Shown: positions 34,572 through 42,641, counted from the stretch's first letter. The stretch is 64,000 bases of DNA from Dyadobacter luteus (GCF_003383615.1 NZ_QNUL01000021.1:1-64000), one strand, 5' to 3'. Notes: generated by a model not told the origin, from the sequence alone. A program made the numbers and translations.

Positions 34572-34609
34572 AACTAAGTCTGGCAAGGTAATACTTACCA
34601 GACTTAGTT
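34572..34609 (-). terminator. Hairpin after the LEA-type lipoprotein gene
   Basis: AACTAAGTCTGG and CCAGACTTAGTT form a perfect 12-base stem around 14 bases. There is no good T-run in the minus direction, so it may terminate weakly or protect the 3' end of the lipoprotein message. Confidence 0.5.
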
Positions 34610-34620
34610 GCAAAAAACAG

Positions 34621-35271
34621 CTATTTAATAGAGCCGGTCAGCATATTACTGGTGATTTCTTTCTCAAAAGTGATGTAGCCGGGATAGTTCAGTTGTTTAC
34701 CCGCCAGATCCAATGTCGGCTTCACTTTTACAGTGAATTTGGAAGGATTCGCACCAGATTTGCCGGTTAGTGCCATTACCATATTTACAAATTCATCTCT
34801 TGTCTCGTTATTATTGAGCAATTGATAAACATTGGCGTTAAGTTTAATAGGGACGCGGGTACTCGCAGTTCCCGGCATCACTTCAATTCTTTGGTTAAGA
34901 AATCCGCTGAATATTTCACTTTTGGTTAACAATACCTTGTATTCCAGTTGATTGATTGCTGCACGATTTCTCGTAGGATTGGTGATGTCCATATTCACAC
35001 GCAGATCCAGTGGCACGTTTTTGCGAAGTAAGGCAATGGCAAGTCCCGGATATTTGGCCAGATCCAGATCATTGAAACCTCTTATGTTTTTGAATTCGCG
35101 GATATCAATTCCTGCAACGTACACGCTGTCAACCGAAGCGAGGTCATATTTGCATTCCCCAAAAGTTTTCACCTCGGAAACCTGCTTGCCTACACCACAA
35201 CTAATAAAAACAGCGGAAGCGGCCATAGCCAGCAGAACAAGGACAGAGGTAAGAAGAATTTGCTTTTTCAT
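34621..35271 (-). CDS. LEA-type-2-like lipoprotein
   Basis: The 216-residue protein starts with a lipoprotein signal, MKKQILLTSVLVLLAMAASA then VFISC with the lipidated Cys at about 25. The body resembles the LEA14/WHy beta-sandwich: VPLDLRVNMDITNPTRNRAAINQLEYKVLL (key part DLRVNMDITNPTRNRA), then a second strand set with FTVKVKPTLDLAG. Such LEA-type proteins in Bacteroidota are of unknown function and probably sit in the inner leaflet of the outer membrane or in the periplasm. It has its own promoter with an almost absent leader and stands alone between the membrane protein and DUF4494 genes. Confidence 0.75.
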   Translation of the reverse strand: MKKQILLTSVLVLLAMAASAVFISCGVGKQVSEVKTFGECKYDLASVDSVYVAGIDIREFKNIRGFNDLDLAKYPGLAIALLRKNVPLDLRVNMDITNPTRNRAAINQLEYKVLLTKSEIFSGFLNQRIEVMPGTASTRVPIKLNANVYQLLNNNETRDEFVNMVMALTGKSGANPSKFTVKVKPTLDLAGKQLNYPGYITFEKEITSNMLTGSIK

Positions 35272-35287
35272 TATAAATTAATTTTTT

Positions 35288-35317
35288 CAAAGTTAAGCAG
35301 ATGGTAACACAACGCAA
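35288..35317 (-). promoter_or_regulatory. Promoter of the LEA-type lipoprotein gene
   Basis: On the minus strand TTG (35317-35315) precedes TAACTTTG (35295-35288) by 19 bases, a full consensus match. The start of transcription near 35281 would leave a leader of only about ten bases. Confidence 0.65.
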
Positions 35318-35484
35318 CCCGACCGGCTTCATTATTTACAGTCTGATAATTTTGTACACCCTTCTGCGATTTGCTATTTTACAAACCAGTGGTAGGACGA
35401 ACAGTCGTATATCCGTCACAAATTGAAGACAGAAGTCCTGATTAGGGGTAGAGCTGTTCCATCAATTTTTTGAAATTAGAATTC

Positions 35485-35515
35485 TTGCATGCATTCAGCC
35501 GGAAACATACCTTTG
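35485..35515 (+). promoter_or_regulatory. Promoter of the DUF4494 gene
   Basis: TTG (35485-35487) is followed after 20 bases by TACCTTTG (35508-35515), a full match to the Bacteroidota consensus. The expected start near 35522 leaves a leader of about 30 bases. Confidence 0.65.
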
Positions 35516-35552
35516 CAGCCGTAATTTTTCAGGATTTAAAAACACATCAATC

Positions 35553-36059
35553 ATGGCAAGCTGGTATTTGGGGAAAATAAAATATCAAAAGGAAGATGAA
35601 GCAGGGAGTCTGAAGACGATTAGTGAAGTGTATCTTGTTGATGCCATCTCCTATACGGAATCGGAAGCCAGATTGTACAAACAAATCGTTACGGGAGCTA
35701 CAGATTTCAGCGTGGCGAGCATCACACGTATGCGCCTGGCAGATCTTTTTGCCTATGAAGAAGGAGAGCAGTGGTTCAAAATCAAGGTGATTTATTTCTC
35801 TGTGGATGAAAAGAGCGGGAAAGAGAAGAAAGTAGTTAACTATATGTTGCTGAATGCCGACGGAATTGATCAGGCACTTGAACGTATCAAAGAAAGCATG
35901 CGTAATTTCCTGATTCCTTATGAAGTGACGGATATTAACCTGACAGCGATTCTGGACGTATTCCCGTATTCGGCCGAAGAAGATGAAGTAGAAATTCCTG
36001 CTAACATGAGGCCTCTTTCTGAGGTGATGGCAGAACGTGCGGCTGCTGAAGATATTTAA
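35553..36059 (+). CDS. DUF4494 domain-containing protein
   Basis: The 168-residue protein is a member of DUF4494, a family found mainly in Bacteroidota. It opens MASWYLGKIKYQKEDEAGSL and has the strand-rich TISEVYLVDAISYTESEARL and WFKIKVIYFSVDEKSGKEKK regions, then a helix (DQALERIKESMRNFLIPYEV) and an acidic end. There is no signal or membrane segment, so it is cytoplasmic. No function has been assigned. It has a clean promoter and is single, with a hairpin after its stop. Strong conservation across the phylum suggests a core role. Confidence 0.88.
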   Translation: MASWYLGKIKYQKEDEAGSLKTISEVYLVDAISYTESEARLYKQIVTGATDFSVASITRMRLADLFAYEEGEQWFKIKVIYFSVDEKSGKEKKVVNYMLLNADGIDQALERIKESMRNFLIPYEVTDINLTAILDVFPYSAEEDEVEIPANMRPLSEVMAERAAAEDI

Positions 36060-36068
36060 TGTATTGAA

Positions 36069-36094
36069 AGCCCGGATCGTTCCTGGTCCGGGCT
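36069..36094. terminator. GC-rich hairpin between convergent genes
   Basis: AGCCCGGA pairs with TCCGGGCT across ten bases, followed by ATTAGTAAT with no real T-run. It sits between the convergent DUF4494 gene and the 243-residue exported protein gene. Confidence 0.55.
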
Positions 36095-36110
36095 ATTAGT
36101 AATACTTTCA

Positions 36111-36842
36111 TTAATCCATTTTAACTTCCTGATACGGCTTTGTCACAGCCAGGAACGGATCAGGATTAATGCCTGATAATTTGAGTTTGATACCTCCTGC
36201 ATTGATCTCAGAAATAAGCTGATTTGAGCTCAGCAAATACAGATAATCAATGGACACCGGTAAACTCGCGGGAACTTCAATTAGTTCAAAACCATAAATG
36301 GGATATGTATTGAACGGCAAAGTCGTGATCCAGATTTTGTCTTTATTCTCCGATGTTGCATAAGAGAGGTCGTATTCCAGACTCTCAAATCCAAAATCTA
36401 CTCTTTTATTTCCCGTTGGCGCACAGTATGTTGCAAAGTTTTCTTTCTGCTGCGACTGCGTTTCTGCATCAGGTTTGACGTCCTCTACTTTCTCCGAAAT
36501 TTTGATCTTTTTGCCATCCTCATCGGTTCCGTAGTGAAAGTAGCGACCGTCTGAAAATGCGATGATAAAATCAAAAGTCTCCTCCTGAAAGCTGCTTTCT
36601 CTCTTAAAACACATGGTGCCTGTCACAGGGTCGAGGTGAATCTTTATCTCCCCCTTTGTCTTCTCAGCAGCATTTTCATAAGTCATCACAATTGAATGGC
36701 TGAAGTAATATTGTCCTTTATCAGGCTTCCACTGAAGGGCACGTTGTTTATCCGGAGTGATTTTTTTGATTCCTTGCGCCTGAGATAGGAGAGAACAGGC
36801 AGTAAGCGTCAGGAACAACAGTACTGTAAGTTTCTTATGCAT
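36111..36842 (-). CDS. Exported hypothetical protein, 243 residues
   Basis: No named family is recognised. The chosen start MHKKLTVLLFLTLTACSLLS begins a good signal peptide (cleaved after AQA of SQAQG). The frame stays open upstream to 36965, but those 41 extra residues are read from the 91-base repeat edge and give MRPLRLK, so they are very unlikely to be protein. The mature part is strand-rich and hydrophilic (GQYYFSHSIVMTYENAAEKT, GEIKIHLDPVTGTMCFKRES), with a Lys/Asp/Glu-rich centre (DEDGKKIKISEKVEDVKPDA). It is probably a periplasmic or surface protein. It stands alone beside the repeat region. Confidence 0.7.
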   Translation of the reverse strand: MHKKLTVLLFLTLTACSLLSQAQGIKKITPDKQRALQWKPDKGQYYFSHSIVMTYENAAEKTKGEIKIHLDPVTGTMCFKRESSFQEETFDFIIAFSDGRYFHYGTDEDGKKIKISEKVEDVKPDAETQSQQKENFATYCAPTGNKRVDFGFESLEYDLSYATSENKDKIWITTLPFNTYPIYGFELIEVPASLPVSIDYLYLLSSNQLISEINAGGIKLKLSGINPDPFLAVTKPYQEVKMD

Positions 36843-36944
36843 TGTATTGGTAAGTTTGCGTTGATGCATTGTCGTAAATGGGGGTAAAAGTACGAATCCG
36901 GAGGTGATTTTTAACGCAGATATTTTGGAGGTTTGATATGTTAT

Positions 36945-37215
36945 TTTTAACCGCAATGGACGCATGAGTGAAATTCACATTATTGTCATTGCGCGTCTTG
37001 CGGGACCATTGTGAGCCTTGCGGTTAAATCGGGTTTTTACCGCAATCGACGCTATAGGTTACGCAATGGACGCAAGGATAAAATTCAAATGATAGACCAT
37101 TGCGCCCCTTGCGGTTAAATCGGGTTTTTACCGCAATCGACGCTATGGGTTACGCAATGGACGCAAGATTGAAATTCAGAGGATAGCTCATTGCGCCCCT
37201 TGCGGTTAAATGGAC
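36945..37215. repeat. About three copies of a 91-base intergenic repeat
   Basis: Two near-identical 91-base units start at ACCGCAATCGACGC (37039 and 37130), and a more changed copy starts near 36950 with ACCGCAATGGACGC. Each unit contains ACGCAATGGACGCAAG and ends CATTGCGCCCCTTGCGG then TTAAA. The ends of the whole block are inverted (AACCGCAATGGACGCA at left, TTGCGCCCCTTGCGGTT at right), so open frames running out of it on both sides begin with the same residues, MRPLRL. Copies 2 and 3 differ at few positions, pointing to recent tandem duplication. The gap 36843-37262 holds nothing else. Confidence 0.9.
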
Positions 37216-37262
37216 TTTTTTACCGGGAAGATTGTAAATTGCAGCGTATTAGAAACTGGTAT

Positions 37263-38063
37263 ATGCGTTTTAGTTTTCAAAAGAAAAGAATTGTTCTACA
37301 GGAAGGTCGGAAGGCCTATTTTTCTTCGGATTACCATTTGGGAGTGCCTAATGTGAAAGAAAGCCAGGAGCGCGAAAGGCTGATCGTTCGCTGGCTGGAA
37401 TCAGTGGAACATGATGCTCAGGTACTTTTCCTGGTAGGTGATATTTTTGACTTTTGGTTCGAATACGGGCATGCCGTTCCGAAAGGTTTTGTACGCGTAT
37501 TAGGTAAGCTGGCTCAGTTATCGGATAACGGAGTGGAGTTGATCGTGTTTACTGGTAACCATGATATGTGGATGTTTGGTTATCTCACCGATGAACTGGG
37601 GGCTTCGGTATACCGGAATCCTGTTCATTTTGAATTTGTAAATAGCAACGGAGACACGTCGCATTTTTTGGTAGGCCATGGTGATGGACTTGGCCCTGGC
37701 GACCAAACTTACAAAATACTCAAACGGGTTTTTGAAAACTCATTTTTCCAGTTATTGTTCCGTCTGGCGCATCCTGATATAGGCATCTGGATCGCCAAAA
37801 CATGGTCCAAGAGGAGCCGTGCCGCAAATGTGGAGAAAGGCGAAGAGCAGTTTATGGGAGAGGATAAAGAATGGTTGCTTCAATATTGCAAAGAAGTTGA
37901 AGCGCAACAGCACTTTGATTTCTACATATTCGGGCACAGACATTTAAGGCTTGATCTTGCGGTAAATGATCGGAGCCGTTATATCAATCTGGGAGAATGG
38001 GTTACATTACAGACATTCGCTACCTATGACGGGCAGGAGATGTCACTTTCCAGGTTTGAATAA
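37263..38063 (+). CDS. lpxH: UDP-2,3-diacylglucosamine diphosphatase (LpxH-like)
   Basis: The 266-residue protein is a calcineurin-like metallophosphatase of the LpxH type, which removes UMP from UDP-2,3-diacylglucosamine in lipid A synthesis at the membrane. Motifs in order are D23-x-H25 (FSSDYHLG), D60 (LVGDIFDFWFEY), N99-H100-D101 (FTGNHDMW), GHGDGLGPGD and FGHRH. DFWFEY is characteristic of this family. I start at ATG 37263 (MRFSFQKKRIVLQEGRKAYF); the frame is open upstream to 37191 but that part is read from the repeat. It lies far from the lpxD-lpxC-lpxA row. The convergent neighbour ends seven bases after it. Confidence 0.88.
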   Translation: MRFSFQKKRIVLQEGRKAYFSSDYHLGVPNVKESQERERLIVRWLESVEHDAQVLFLVGDIFDFWFEYGHAVPKGFVRVLGKLAQLSDNGVELIVFTGNHDMWMFGYLTDELGASVYRNPVHFEFVNSNGDTSHFLVGHGDGLGPGDQTYKILKRVFENSFFQLLFRLAHPDIGIWIAKTWSKRSRAANVEKGEEQFMGEDKEWLLQYCKEVEAQQHFDFYIFGHRHLRLDLAVNDRSRYINLGEWVTLQTFATYDGQEMSLSRFE

Positions 38064-38070
38064 AAAGTTT

Positions 38071-38808
38071 TTAATTTTTCGTTTTATCAGTCTCTACGGC
38101 CGGAATAAAATCCTTTTGGGTAATATTTTCACGAGGCGTATTCCCCAGATCTTTGCGGTATTCCTTTTGTTTAAGATCTCCGTTTTTAACAGACTTGATA
38201 AAGCGGTTCCAGGCAAACGGGTTCAGGAATGGGAAAGTGGTAGCGAAATTTTTATTTCCCGCTGCTTCTCTTCCGAACAACTGTTGATCCATCGTATATC
38301 GATAGTTCGTCTGGGCATTGTTCGGCATGGATGCCGCCATCTTGTTGATGTAATCTATGTCTGTACTTTTAGCCAAAGCTTCTCTGTCAGCCTGATCCGG
38401 TAATTTAAGAGCAAGGAATGCCTTCTTAAATTCTTCTTCCGTAGAATATGGATAAATCTTCACCTCAGTAAGAAGTGTAGCATCTTCCTGCATCGCCACG
38501 ATCGCCGAATAAGTATCAGAGTTGTAATTACGGGGGATCAAATGAAACTGCTTTTTATAACCGAGGTAGCTATAAACAATACTATCACCAGGGAAGACTG
38601 CAATAGTAAAAGAACCATCCGATTGGGCCAAAGTAGCTCTTCCTGCTTTGGGGATATAAATCGCAGCACCCGGAAGGCGTTCACTGGATTTGCCGGCTAC
38701 CACGATACCACTAAAAATAATCGCTTTTTTCTCTCCCTGCGCAAAACTATCGTAGCCGGAAACAACTGCTGCAAGTATCAATAATATAATTAAAAGGCTC
38801 CTTTTCAT
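38071..38808 (-). CDS. Exported protein with carboxypeptidase-D regulatory-like domain
   Basis: From MKRSLLIILLILAAVVSGYD (signal ending in SFAQ) the 245-residue protein has a CarboxypepD_reg-like beta-sandwich, about residues 27-110: FSGIVVAGKSSERLPGAAIY, RATLAQSDGSFTIAVFPGD and YSYLGYKKQF. This domain is the same kind that precedes SusC plugs. The rest is polar and helical (TEEEFKKAFLALKLPDQADR) and carries no TonB parts. It is an envelope protein of unknown function. An ATG nine codons upstream (38835) is possible but gives polar residues before the signal. It follows cdsA on the same strand after 139 bases. Confidence 0.78.
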   Translation of the reverse strand: MKRSLLIILLILAAVVSGYDSFAQGEKKAIIFSGIVVAGKSSERLPGAAIYIPKAGRATLAQSDGSFTIAVFPGDSIVYSYLGYKKQFHLIPRNYNSDTYSAIVAMQEDATLLTEVKIYPYSTEEEFKKAFLALKLPDQADREALAKSTDIDYINKMAASMPNNAQTNYRYTMDQQLFGREAAGNKNFATTFPFLNPFAWNRFIKSVKNGDLKQKEYRKDLGNTPRENITQKDFIPAVETDKTKN

Positions 38809-38947
38809 TCGTTCAGGGTTTTGCCCGTGGCTCAATTGAGCACAGCATTGTATTTAATTACTAAGATTTTAACTGCTTATGCAGTCATGTTCAAAAATCA
38901 TTCCTGTTTGAGAATGTTTCTGATAAAGAAACATTACGTCGTTGCTT

Positions 38948-39781
38948 TCAGGAGAATAACTTTAAGAAGGTAATGATGAAAGGTGCTGATAGCAGCAAAC
39001 CATCAAAACGATCCAGAAAACCTCCGTGGCCGGGAATACTACTCCCCGAGTCCTTAATGGCAATGCTCCTTTTGAACAGTGACTCTACCAGATCGCCATA
39101 GGTGCCTACAACGACAATTATAGCACCTATACAATACCATTTCCAGGGTTCGAATGTAAGGAAATATTGCCCCAAAACAAAGGCGATCACTGCTGCAAAG
39201 GCGGCACTCCCTATGGCTCCTTCCCATGATTTTTTAGGAGAAATCCGCTCAAACAATTTACGTTTGCCAAACTTGGTTCCTGCAAAATAGCCGCCGATGT
39301 CGGATGCCCAGAGTAAAAGCAAACTACCCAATACGATCTCATAATTATAGATTCCCCCTCTCATGGCTGTTGCTACAATGAGTGCAAAAGGCAATGCCAC
39401 GTAAATGATTCCAAGGAAAGTAAATCCGATATTGGTAAACGGTTTGAGGTCGTTTTTTTTGTACAGTTTGATAAAGAAAATCATGGACAACAATGGCGTA
39501 ATGATGAAATAGTTTTCGAAAGGGACTATTTCTTTTTCTATCAGATACGCAAGAAGCATCATGACTGTGCCACAGAATGTGCCGTAATAAGTAAGTGGCT
39601 GGTTTCCGTCGAGCCCTAGTAGCTTGTAAAATTCAAGTTGCGTTAGCGAACTGATTACACAAAGTACTAACAAGCAGGTCCAATCGCTGTACACGATACC
39701 GCTGATGATTACAAATACCCCCGCAAGGGCAGTAATGGTTCTTTGTTGAAGGTTACTAAGGTTATTTAGACTCTTCTGCAT
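38948..39781 (-). CDS. cdsA: Phosphatidate cytidylyltransferase
   Basis: CdsA makes CDP-diacylglycerol from phosphatidate and CTP, the branch point of phospholipid synthesis in the inner membrane. The 277 residues have about eight membrane helices (ITALAGVFVIISGIVYSDW and others) and the C-terminal family signature with conserved Asp, Gly and Arg in IKDSGSSIPGHGGFLDRFDG. The start overlaps the stop of the DUF2007 gene by 20 bases, indicating translational coupling. Upstream on the same strand is a CPBP protease gene, so the three form an operon. Confidence 0.95.
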   Translation of the reverse strand: MQKSLNNLSNLQQRTITALAGVFVIISGIVYSDWTCLLVLCVISSLTQLEFYKLLGLDGNQPLTYYGTFCGTVMMLLAYLIEKEIVPFENYFIITPLLSMIFFIKLYKKNDLKPFTNIGFTFLGIIYVALPFALIVATAMRGGIYNYEIVLGSLLLLWASDIGGYFAGTKFGKRKLFERISPKKSWEGAIGSAAFAAVIAFVLGQYFLTFEPWKWYCIGAIIVVVGTYGDLVESLFKRSIAIKDSGSSIPGHGGFLDRFDGLLLSAPFIITFLKLFS

Positions 39782-39974
39782 TCGCTAGTACTGTTAGTGC
39801 CTTTTCCAGATCATGAGTGGGCACGTGAACTTCACACGTACCAAAAATAGGATAGCTGCTGTCTTTTCTGTTCACAATTACCGCTGCTATTCCGGCTTGA
39901 TCCAGAAGTTCGCGTGCCACTTCGGCCTTTATTATTTGTTCGCTTTGAAAGGCTTTTGACCAACTTTCATCCAT
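39762..39974 (-). CDS. DUF2007 small protein
   Basis: The 70-residue protein MDESWSKAFQSEQIIKAEVA onward fits DUF2007, a small alpha/beta (ferredoxin-like) domain sometimes annotated as putative signal-transducing protein: ELLDQAGIAAVIVNRKDSS, then FGTCEVHVPTHDLEKALTVL. Family members often have a zinc-ribbon or membrane partner; this one is the bare domain. It lies 37 bases after the CPBP gene and overlaps cdsA by 20 bases. Conserved coupling with cdsA in Bacteroidota would point to a role in lipid synthesis, but the function is unknown. Confidence 0.8.
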   Translation of the reverse strand: MDESWSKAFQSEQIIKAEVARELLDQAGIAAVIVNRKDSSYPIFGTCEVHVPTHDLEKALTVLANAEESK

Positions 39975-40011
39975 GTCAGACTACAGATTATATTTTCAAT
40001 TTTAACTTTTT

Positions 40012-40965
40012 TTAACTTATTGCTTTTTCTCCTGAGGCTTGCTTACGCAGCGAAAATAAGATGAAAAACGTTCCGGCTACGGACGCAATAACCAGCGGCC
40101 ACGGCATGCTTTTCATTTCTTCGATATTTATCGTCAACAGCTTGACATTGTACAGGTACATCATGACAAGTACAAAACCGTTGTTTACAAAATGTGCAAA
40201 TATGGCCAGACGAAGACTTCCCGTCCAATAATACAAATATCCGAACACTGCGCCAAGCAGCATGCGGGGAATGAACCCATAGAACTGGAAATGGATGGCG
40301 CTGAAGATAGCAGCAGAGAGCCATATTGCAACATGTATGTTGCCTGTTTTCTTGAAAAGTTTGCGTTGAATGATTCCGCGAAACAAAGTTTCTTCACCCC
40401 AGGCAGGCAGGAATGCAACTACAAAAAGAGCGACTATTAATTGACCAGGCTGGTCATAACTGGTCAGAAACTCAGTGAGCATAGCCAGTTGTTCTTCTTT
40501 TTGTTTCATCCATGTTTCGATGCCCGATAGAGATTCCGGAAAAGTCATGGCGGCATTCCATTCAATAAATTTGCTGTTAAGAGGCATGAAAACCATCACG
40601 AGCAGAAATGCAAGTATCAGGAGTTTGGGTGTAGCTACGCGCTTAATCTCAAAGTCGGAAAAAGATTTTCGTTCAATGTAAAACCAGTAGAGCAGGGCAG
40701 GTAACAGATAAGAAAAAAAGTGAACTGTCCCTTGCAGGATCATCATAGCACTCCAGCCGTTCGGAACATGGCTTGGATCAGAAATCAATTGAGTAAGTAA
40801 AACTGTAATGGTGCTGGCGTCTGCAGAATAGTAAATCGCAAGTATTCCCAACGCTATTACATTACCTAAGGCCATGCCAATCAGCATAAAACCAACCAAA
40901 ACCAATAAACTCCCCCAGGTACCCGGTACACGTGATTCCACCAACTCCGAATTATTTTTTTGCAT
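40012..40965 (-). CDS. CPBP-family intramembrane glutamic endopeptidase
   Basis: From MQKNNSELVESRVPGTWGSL the 317-residue protein has about eight membrane helices and the CPBP (Rce1-like) motifs: EExxxR in GEETLFRGIIQRKL, then FxxxH in FSAIHFQFYGFIPR and HxxxN-type in AIFAHFVNNGFV. These Glu and His residues form the intramembrane proteolytic site. The frame is open upstream to 41124, but those residues overlap the divergent dusB gene, so I start at ATG 40965. It leads the run CPBP - DUF2007 - cdsA. The substrate is unknown; members act on prenylated or peptide signals or on bacteriocin-type peptides. Confidence 0.87.
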   Translation of the reverse strand: MQKNNSELVESRVPGTWGSLLVLVGFMLIGMALGNVIALGILAIYYSADASTITVLLTQLISDPSHVPNGWSAMMILQGTVHFFSYLLPALLYWFYIERKSFSDFEIKRVATPKLLILAFLLVMVFMPLNSKFIEWNAAMTFPESLSGIETWMKQKEEQLAMLTEFLTSYDQPGQLIVALFVVAFLPAWGEETLFRGIIQRKLFKKTGNIHVAIWLSAAIFSAIHFQFYGFIPRMLLGAVFGYLYYWTGSLRLAIFAHFVNNGFVLVMMYLYNVKLLTINIEEMKSMPWPLVIASVAGTFFILFSLRKQASGEKAIS

Positions 40966-41072
40966 AATTGGTGTAAATTTACAGTTTATTGTCAATTTAA
41001 AATAATGGCGACCTGCTATAAGCGCTTCAATTGCATGTTTGAGGTGATTTAGAGAGGACGTCGACGTCATAA

Positions 41073-42062
41073 ATGGTAAAGATCGGAAATATAGAATTGG
41101 GAGAGTTTCCCTTGCTGCTTGCACCTATGGAAGATGTGAGTGATCCGCCATTCCGTGCGGTTTGTAAGGAAAATGGTGCAGATCTGATGTACACAGAATT
41201 TATATCATCAGAGGGTTTGATCCGTGACGCAGCCAAAAGCGTACAAAAGCTCGACATATTTGAATATGAGCGTCCGGTAGGTATCCAGCTTTTCGGGAGT
41301 GATATAGAAACAATGGGATCTTGTTCTGAAATCGCATCAAAAGTGAATCCGGACCTGATCGACATCAATTATGGATGTCCGGTGAAAAATGTGGCTTGCC
41401 GTGGGGCAGGTGCGGCTTTACTTCAGGACATACCTAAAATGGTGAAAATGACTGAGGCAGTGGTAAAATCAACACATTTACCTGTAACTGTAAAAACCCG
41501 GTTGGGGTGGGATGAGAATACCAAAAATGTTCAGGAAGTTGCAGAGCGGTTACAGGATATAGGTATTCAGGCACTTTCAGTGCATGGCAGAACGCGGGTG
41601 CAGATGTACAAGGGACAAGCCGACTGGACACTGATTGCCAGAATCAAAGAAAATCCACGTATTACTATTCCGATTTTTGGGAATGGTGATGTGGATACGC
41701 CGGAGAAAGCATTGGAATACAAAAGCCTCTACGGAGTGGACGGCATTATGATTGGTCGTGCTACGATAGGTAACCCATGGATATTTAATGATATCAAACA
41801 TTATATGAAAACGGGAATCCGTATGGCACCTCCGACTTTGGCAGAACGGGTTGCCGTTTGCAGGCGACATCTGGAGTTTTCAATAAGATGGAAAGGACCA
41901 ATTGCAGGTGTTTTCGAAATGCGTCGACATTACACCAATTATTTCCGTGGACTGGAAAATTTCAAGCCATTCCGGATGAGATTGGTTGAAGGTATGTCCT
42001 ATGATGAACTGGATGGCGTGCTGAATGAGATTATTCATGAATATAGCGAACAGGTATGCTGA
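41073..42062 (+). CDS. dusB: tRNA-dihydrouridine synthase (DusB type)
   Basis: The 329-residue protein is an FMN-binding TIM-barrel that reduces uridines in tRNA with NADPH. It opens MVKIGNIELGEFPLLLAPME with DVSDPPFR, has the catalytic Cys in DINYGCPVKNVACRGAGAAL, the tRNA-contact His in VHGRTRVQMYKG, and the FMN-phosphate part IFGNGDVDTPEKA and DGIMIGRATIGNPWIF. A C-terminal helical domain follows. DusB is the type expected in Bacteroidota. The stop overlaps the biotin carrier gene by seven bases, so both are translated from one message. Confidence 0.94.
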   Translation: MVKIGNIELGEFPLLLAPMEDVSDPPFRAVCKENGADLMYTEFISSEGLIRDAAKSVQKLDIFEYERPVGIQLFGSDIETMGSCSEIASKVNPDLIDINYGCPVKNVACRGAGAALLQDIPKMVKMTEAVVKSTHLPVTVKTRLGWDENTKNVQEVAERLQDIGIQALSVHGRTRVQMYKGQADWTLIARIKENPRITIPIFGNGDVDTPEKALEYKSLYGVDGIMIGRATIGNPWIFNDIKHYMKTGIRMAPPTLAERVAVCRRHLEFSIRWKGPIAGVFEMRRHYTNYFRGLENFKPFRMRLVEGMSYDELDGVLNEIIHEYSEQVC

Positions 42063-42577
42063 AAGTTTCTGTACAGAGCGATGGGAGATCTCAGGAAGAA
42101 AGCTCGTCTTTTGAACTTGAAAGTCAGGAGGGGCGATGGCTGATCAACGGTCAGGCTTTTGACGGAGACATTGCGAAGCTGTCAGAAAATAAATACCATG
42201 TTATCTGGAATTATAAATCTTATCTCATTGAGGTTACGGAGCAGAATATTTCTGCCAAGACCTTATCTCTGGTTATAAACGGGCAGAAATACGCTACCGT
42301 AACAAAGGATCGGATAGATCTTTTACTGGAAGGAATGGGGTTGCAGGCCAAAGTGACTAATAAAATAAATCATTTGAAAGCACCTATGCCCGGATTGATT
42401 CAGTCGGTAGCTGTGAAGGAAGGTGATAAAGTTACCAAAGGTGATATTTTGCTGGTACTGGTGGCGATGAAAATGGAAAATGTGATCAGAGCTGCGGGAG
42501 ACGGAATTGTGAAATCGATGAAGATTATTGCTGGTCAAACTGTTGAAAAAAATCAGGTAATGTTAGAGTTTGAATAA
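42056..42577 (+). CDS. Biotin/lipoyl-attachment carrier protein
   Basis: The 173-residue protein has a C-terminal biotinyl domain (about 107-173) with APMPGLIQSVAVKEGDKVTK and the attachment lysine K139 in LLVLVAMKMENVI. Most carriers read EAMKM or MAMKM; the Val before AMKM is mild variation. The N-terminal 100 residues form a linker and a small strand-rich domain, as in acyl-CoA carboxylase carriers rather than plain AccB. It probably serves the acyl-CoA carboxylase whose beta subunit is at 13417. It overlaps dusB by seven bases and is 64 bases before pyrH with a promoter between. Confidence 0.87.
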   Translation: MLKVSVQSDGRSQEESSSFELESQEGRWLINGQAFDGDIAKLSENKYHVIWNYKSYLIEVTEQNISAKTLSLVINGQKYATVTKDRIDLLLEGMGLQAKVTNKINHLKAPMPGLIQSVAVKEGDKVTKGDILLVLVAMKMENVIRAAGDGIVKSMKIIAGQTVEKNQVMLEFE

Positions 42578-42582
42578 ATAAC

Positions 42583-42614
42583 TTGTTTATCTAATATCTC
42601 AGCGTGTATTTTTG
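42583..42614 (+). promoter_or_regulatory. Promoter of pyrH-frr
   Basis: TTG (42583-42585) is followed after 21 bases by TATTTTTG (42607-42614). Transcription would start near 42620, which rules out the TTG at 42612 as a start codon and supports ATG 42642 for pyrH. Confidence 0.6.
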
Positions 42615-42641
42615 CGCACAAAATCACCTACATTACAAACC

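Noticed and set aside
36843..36965. Upstream extension of the 243-residue exported protein
   Set aside because: It is read from the edge of the 91-base repeat and would bury the signal peptide.
36945..37215. CRISPR array from the 91-base repeats
   Set aside because: The copies are contiguous and nearly identical over their full length, with no unique spacers.
37191..37262. Upstream extension of the LpxH-like gene
   Set aside because: It is also read from the repeat edge; the family start lies at 37263.
40966..41124. Upstream extension of the CPBP gene
   Set aside because: It overlaps the divergent dusB start and lacks likeness to CPBP proteins.
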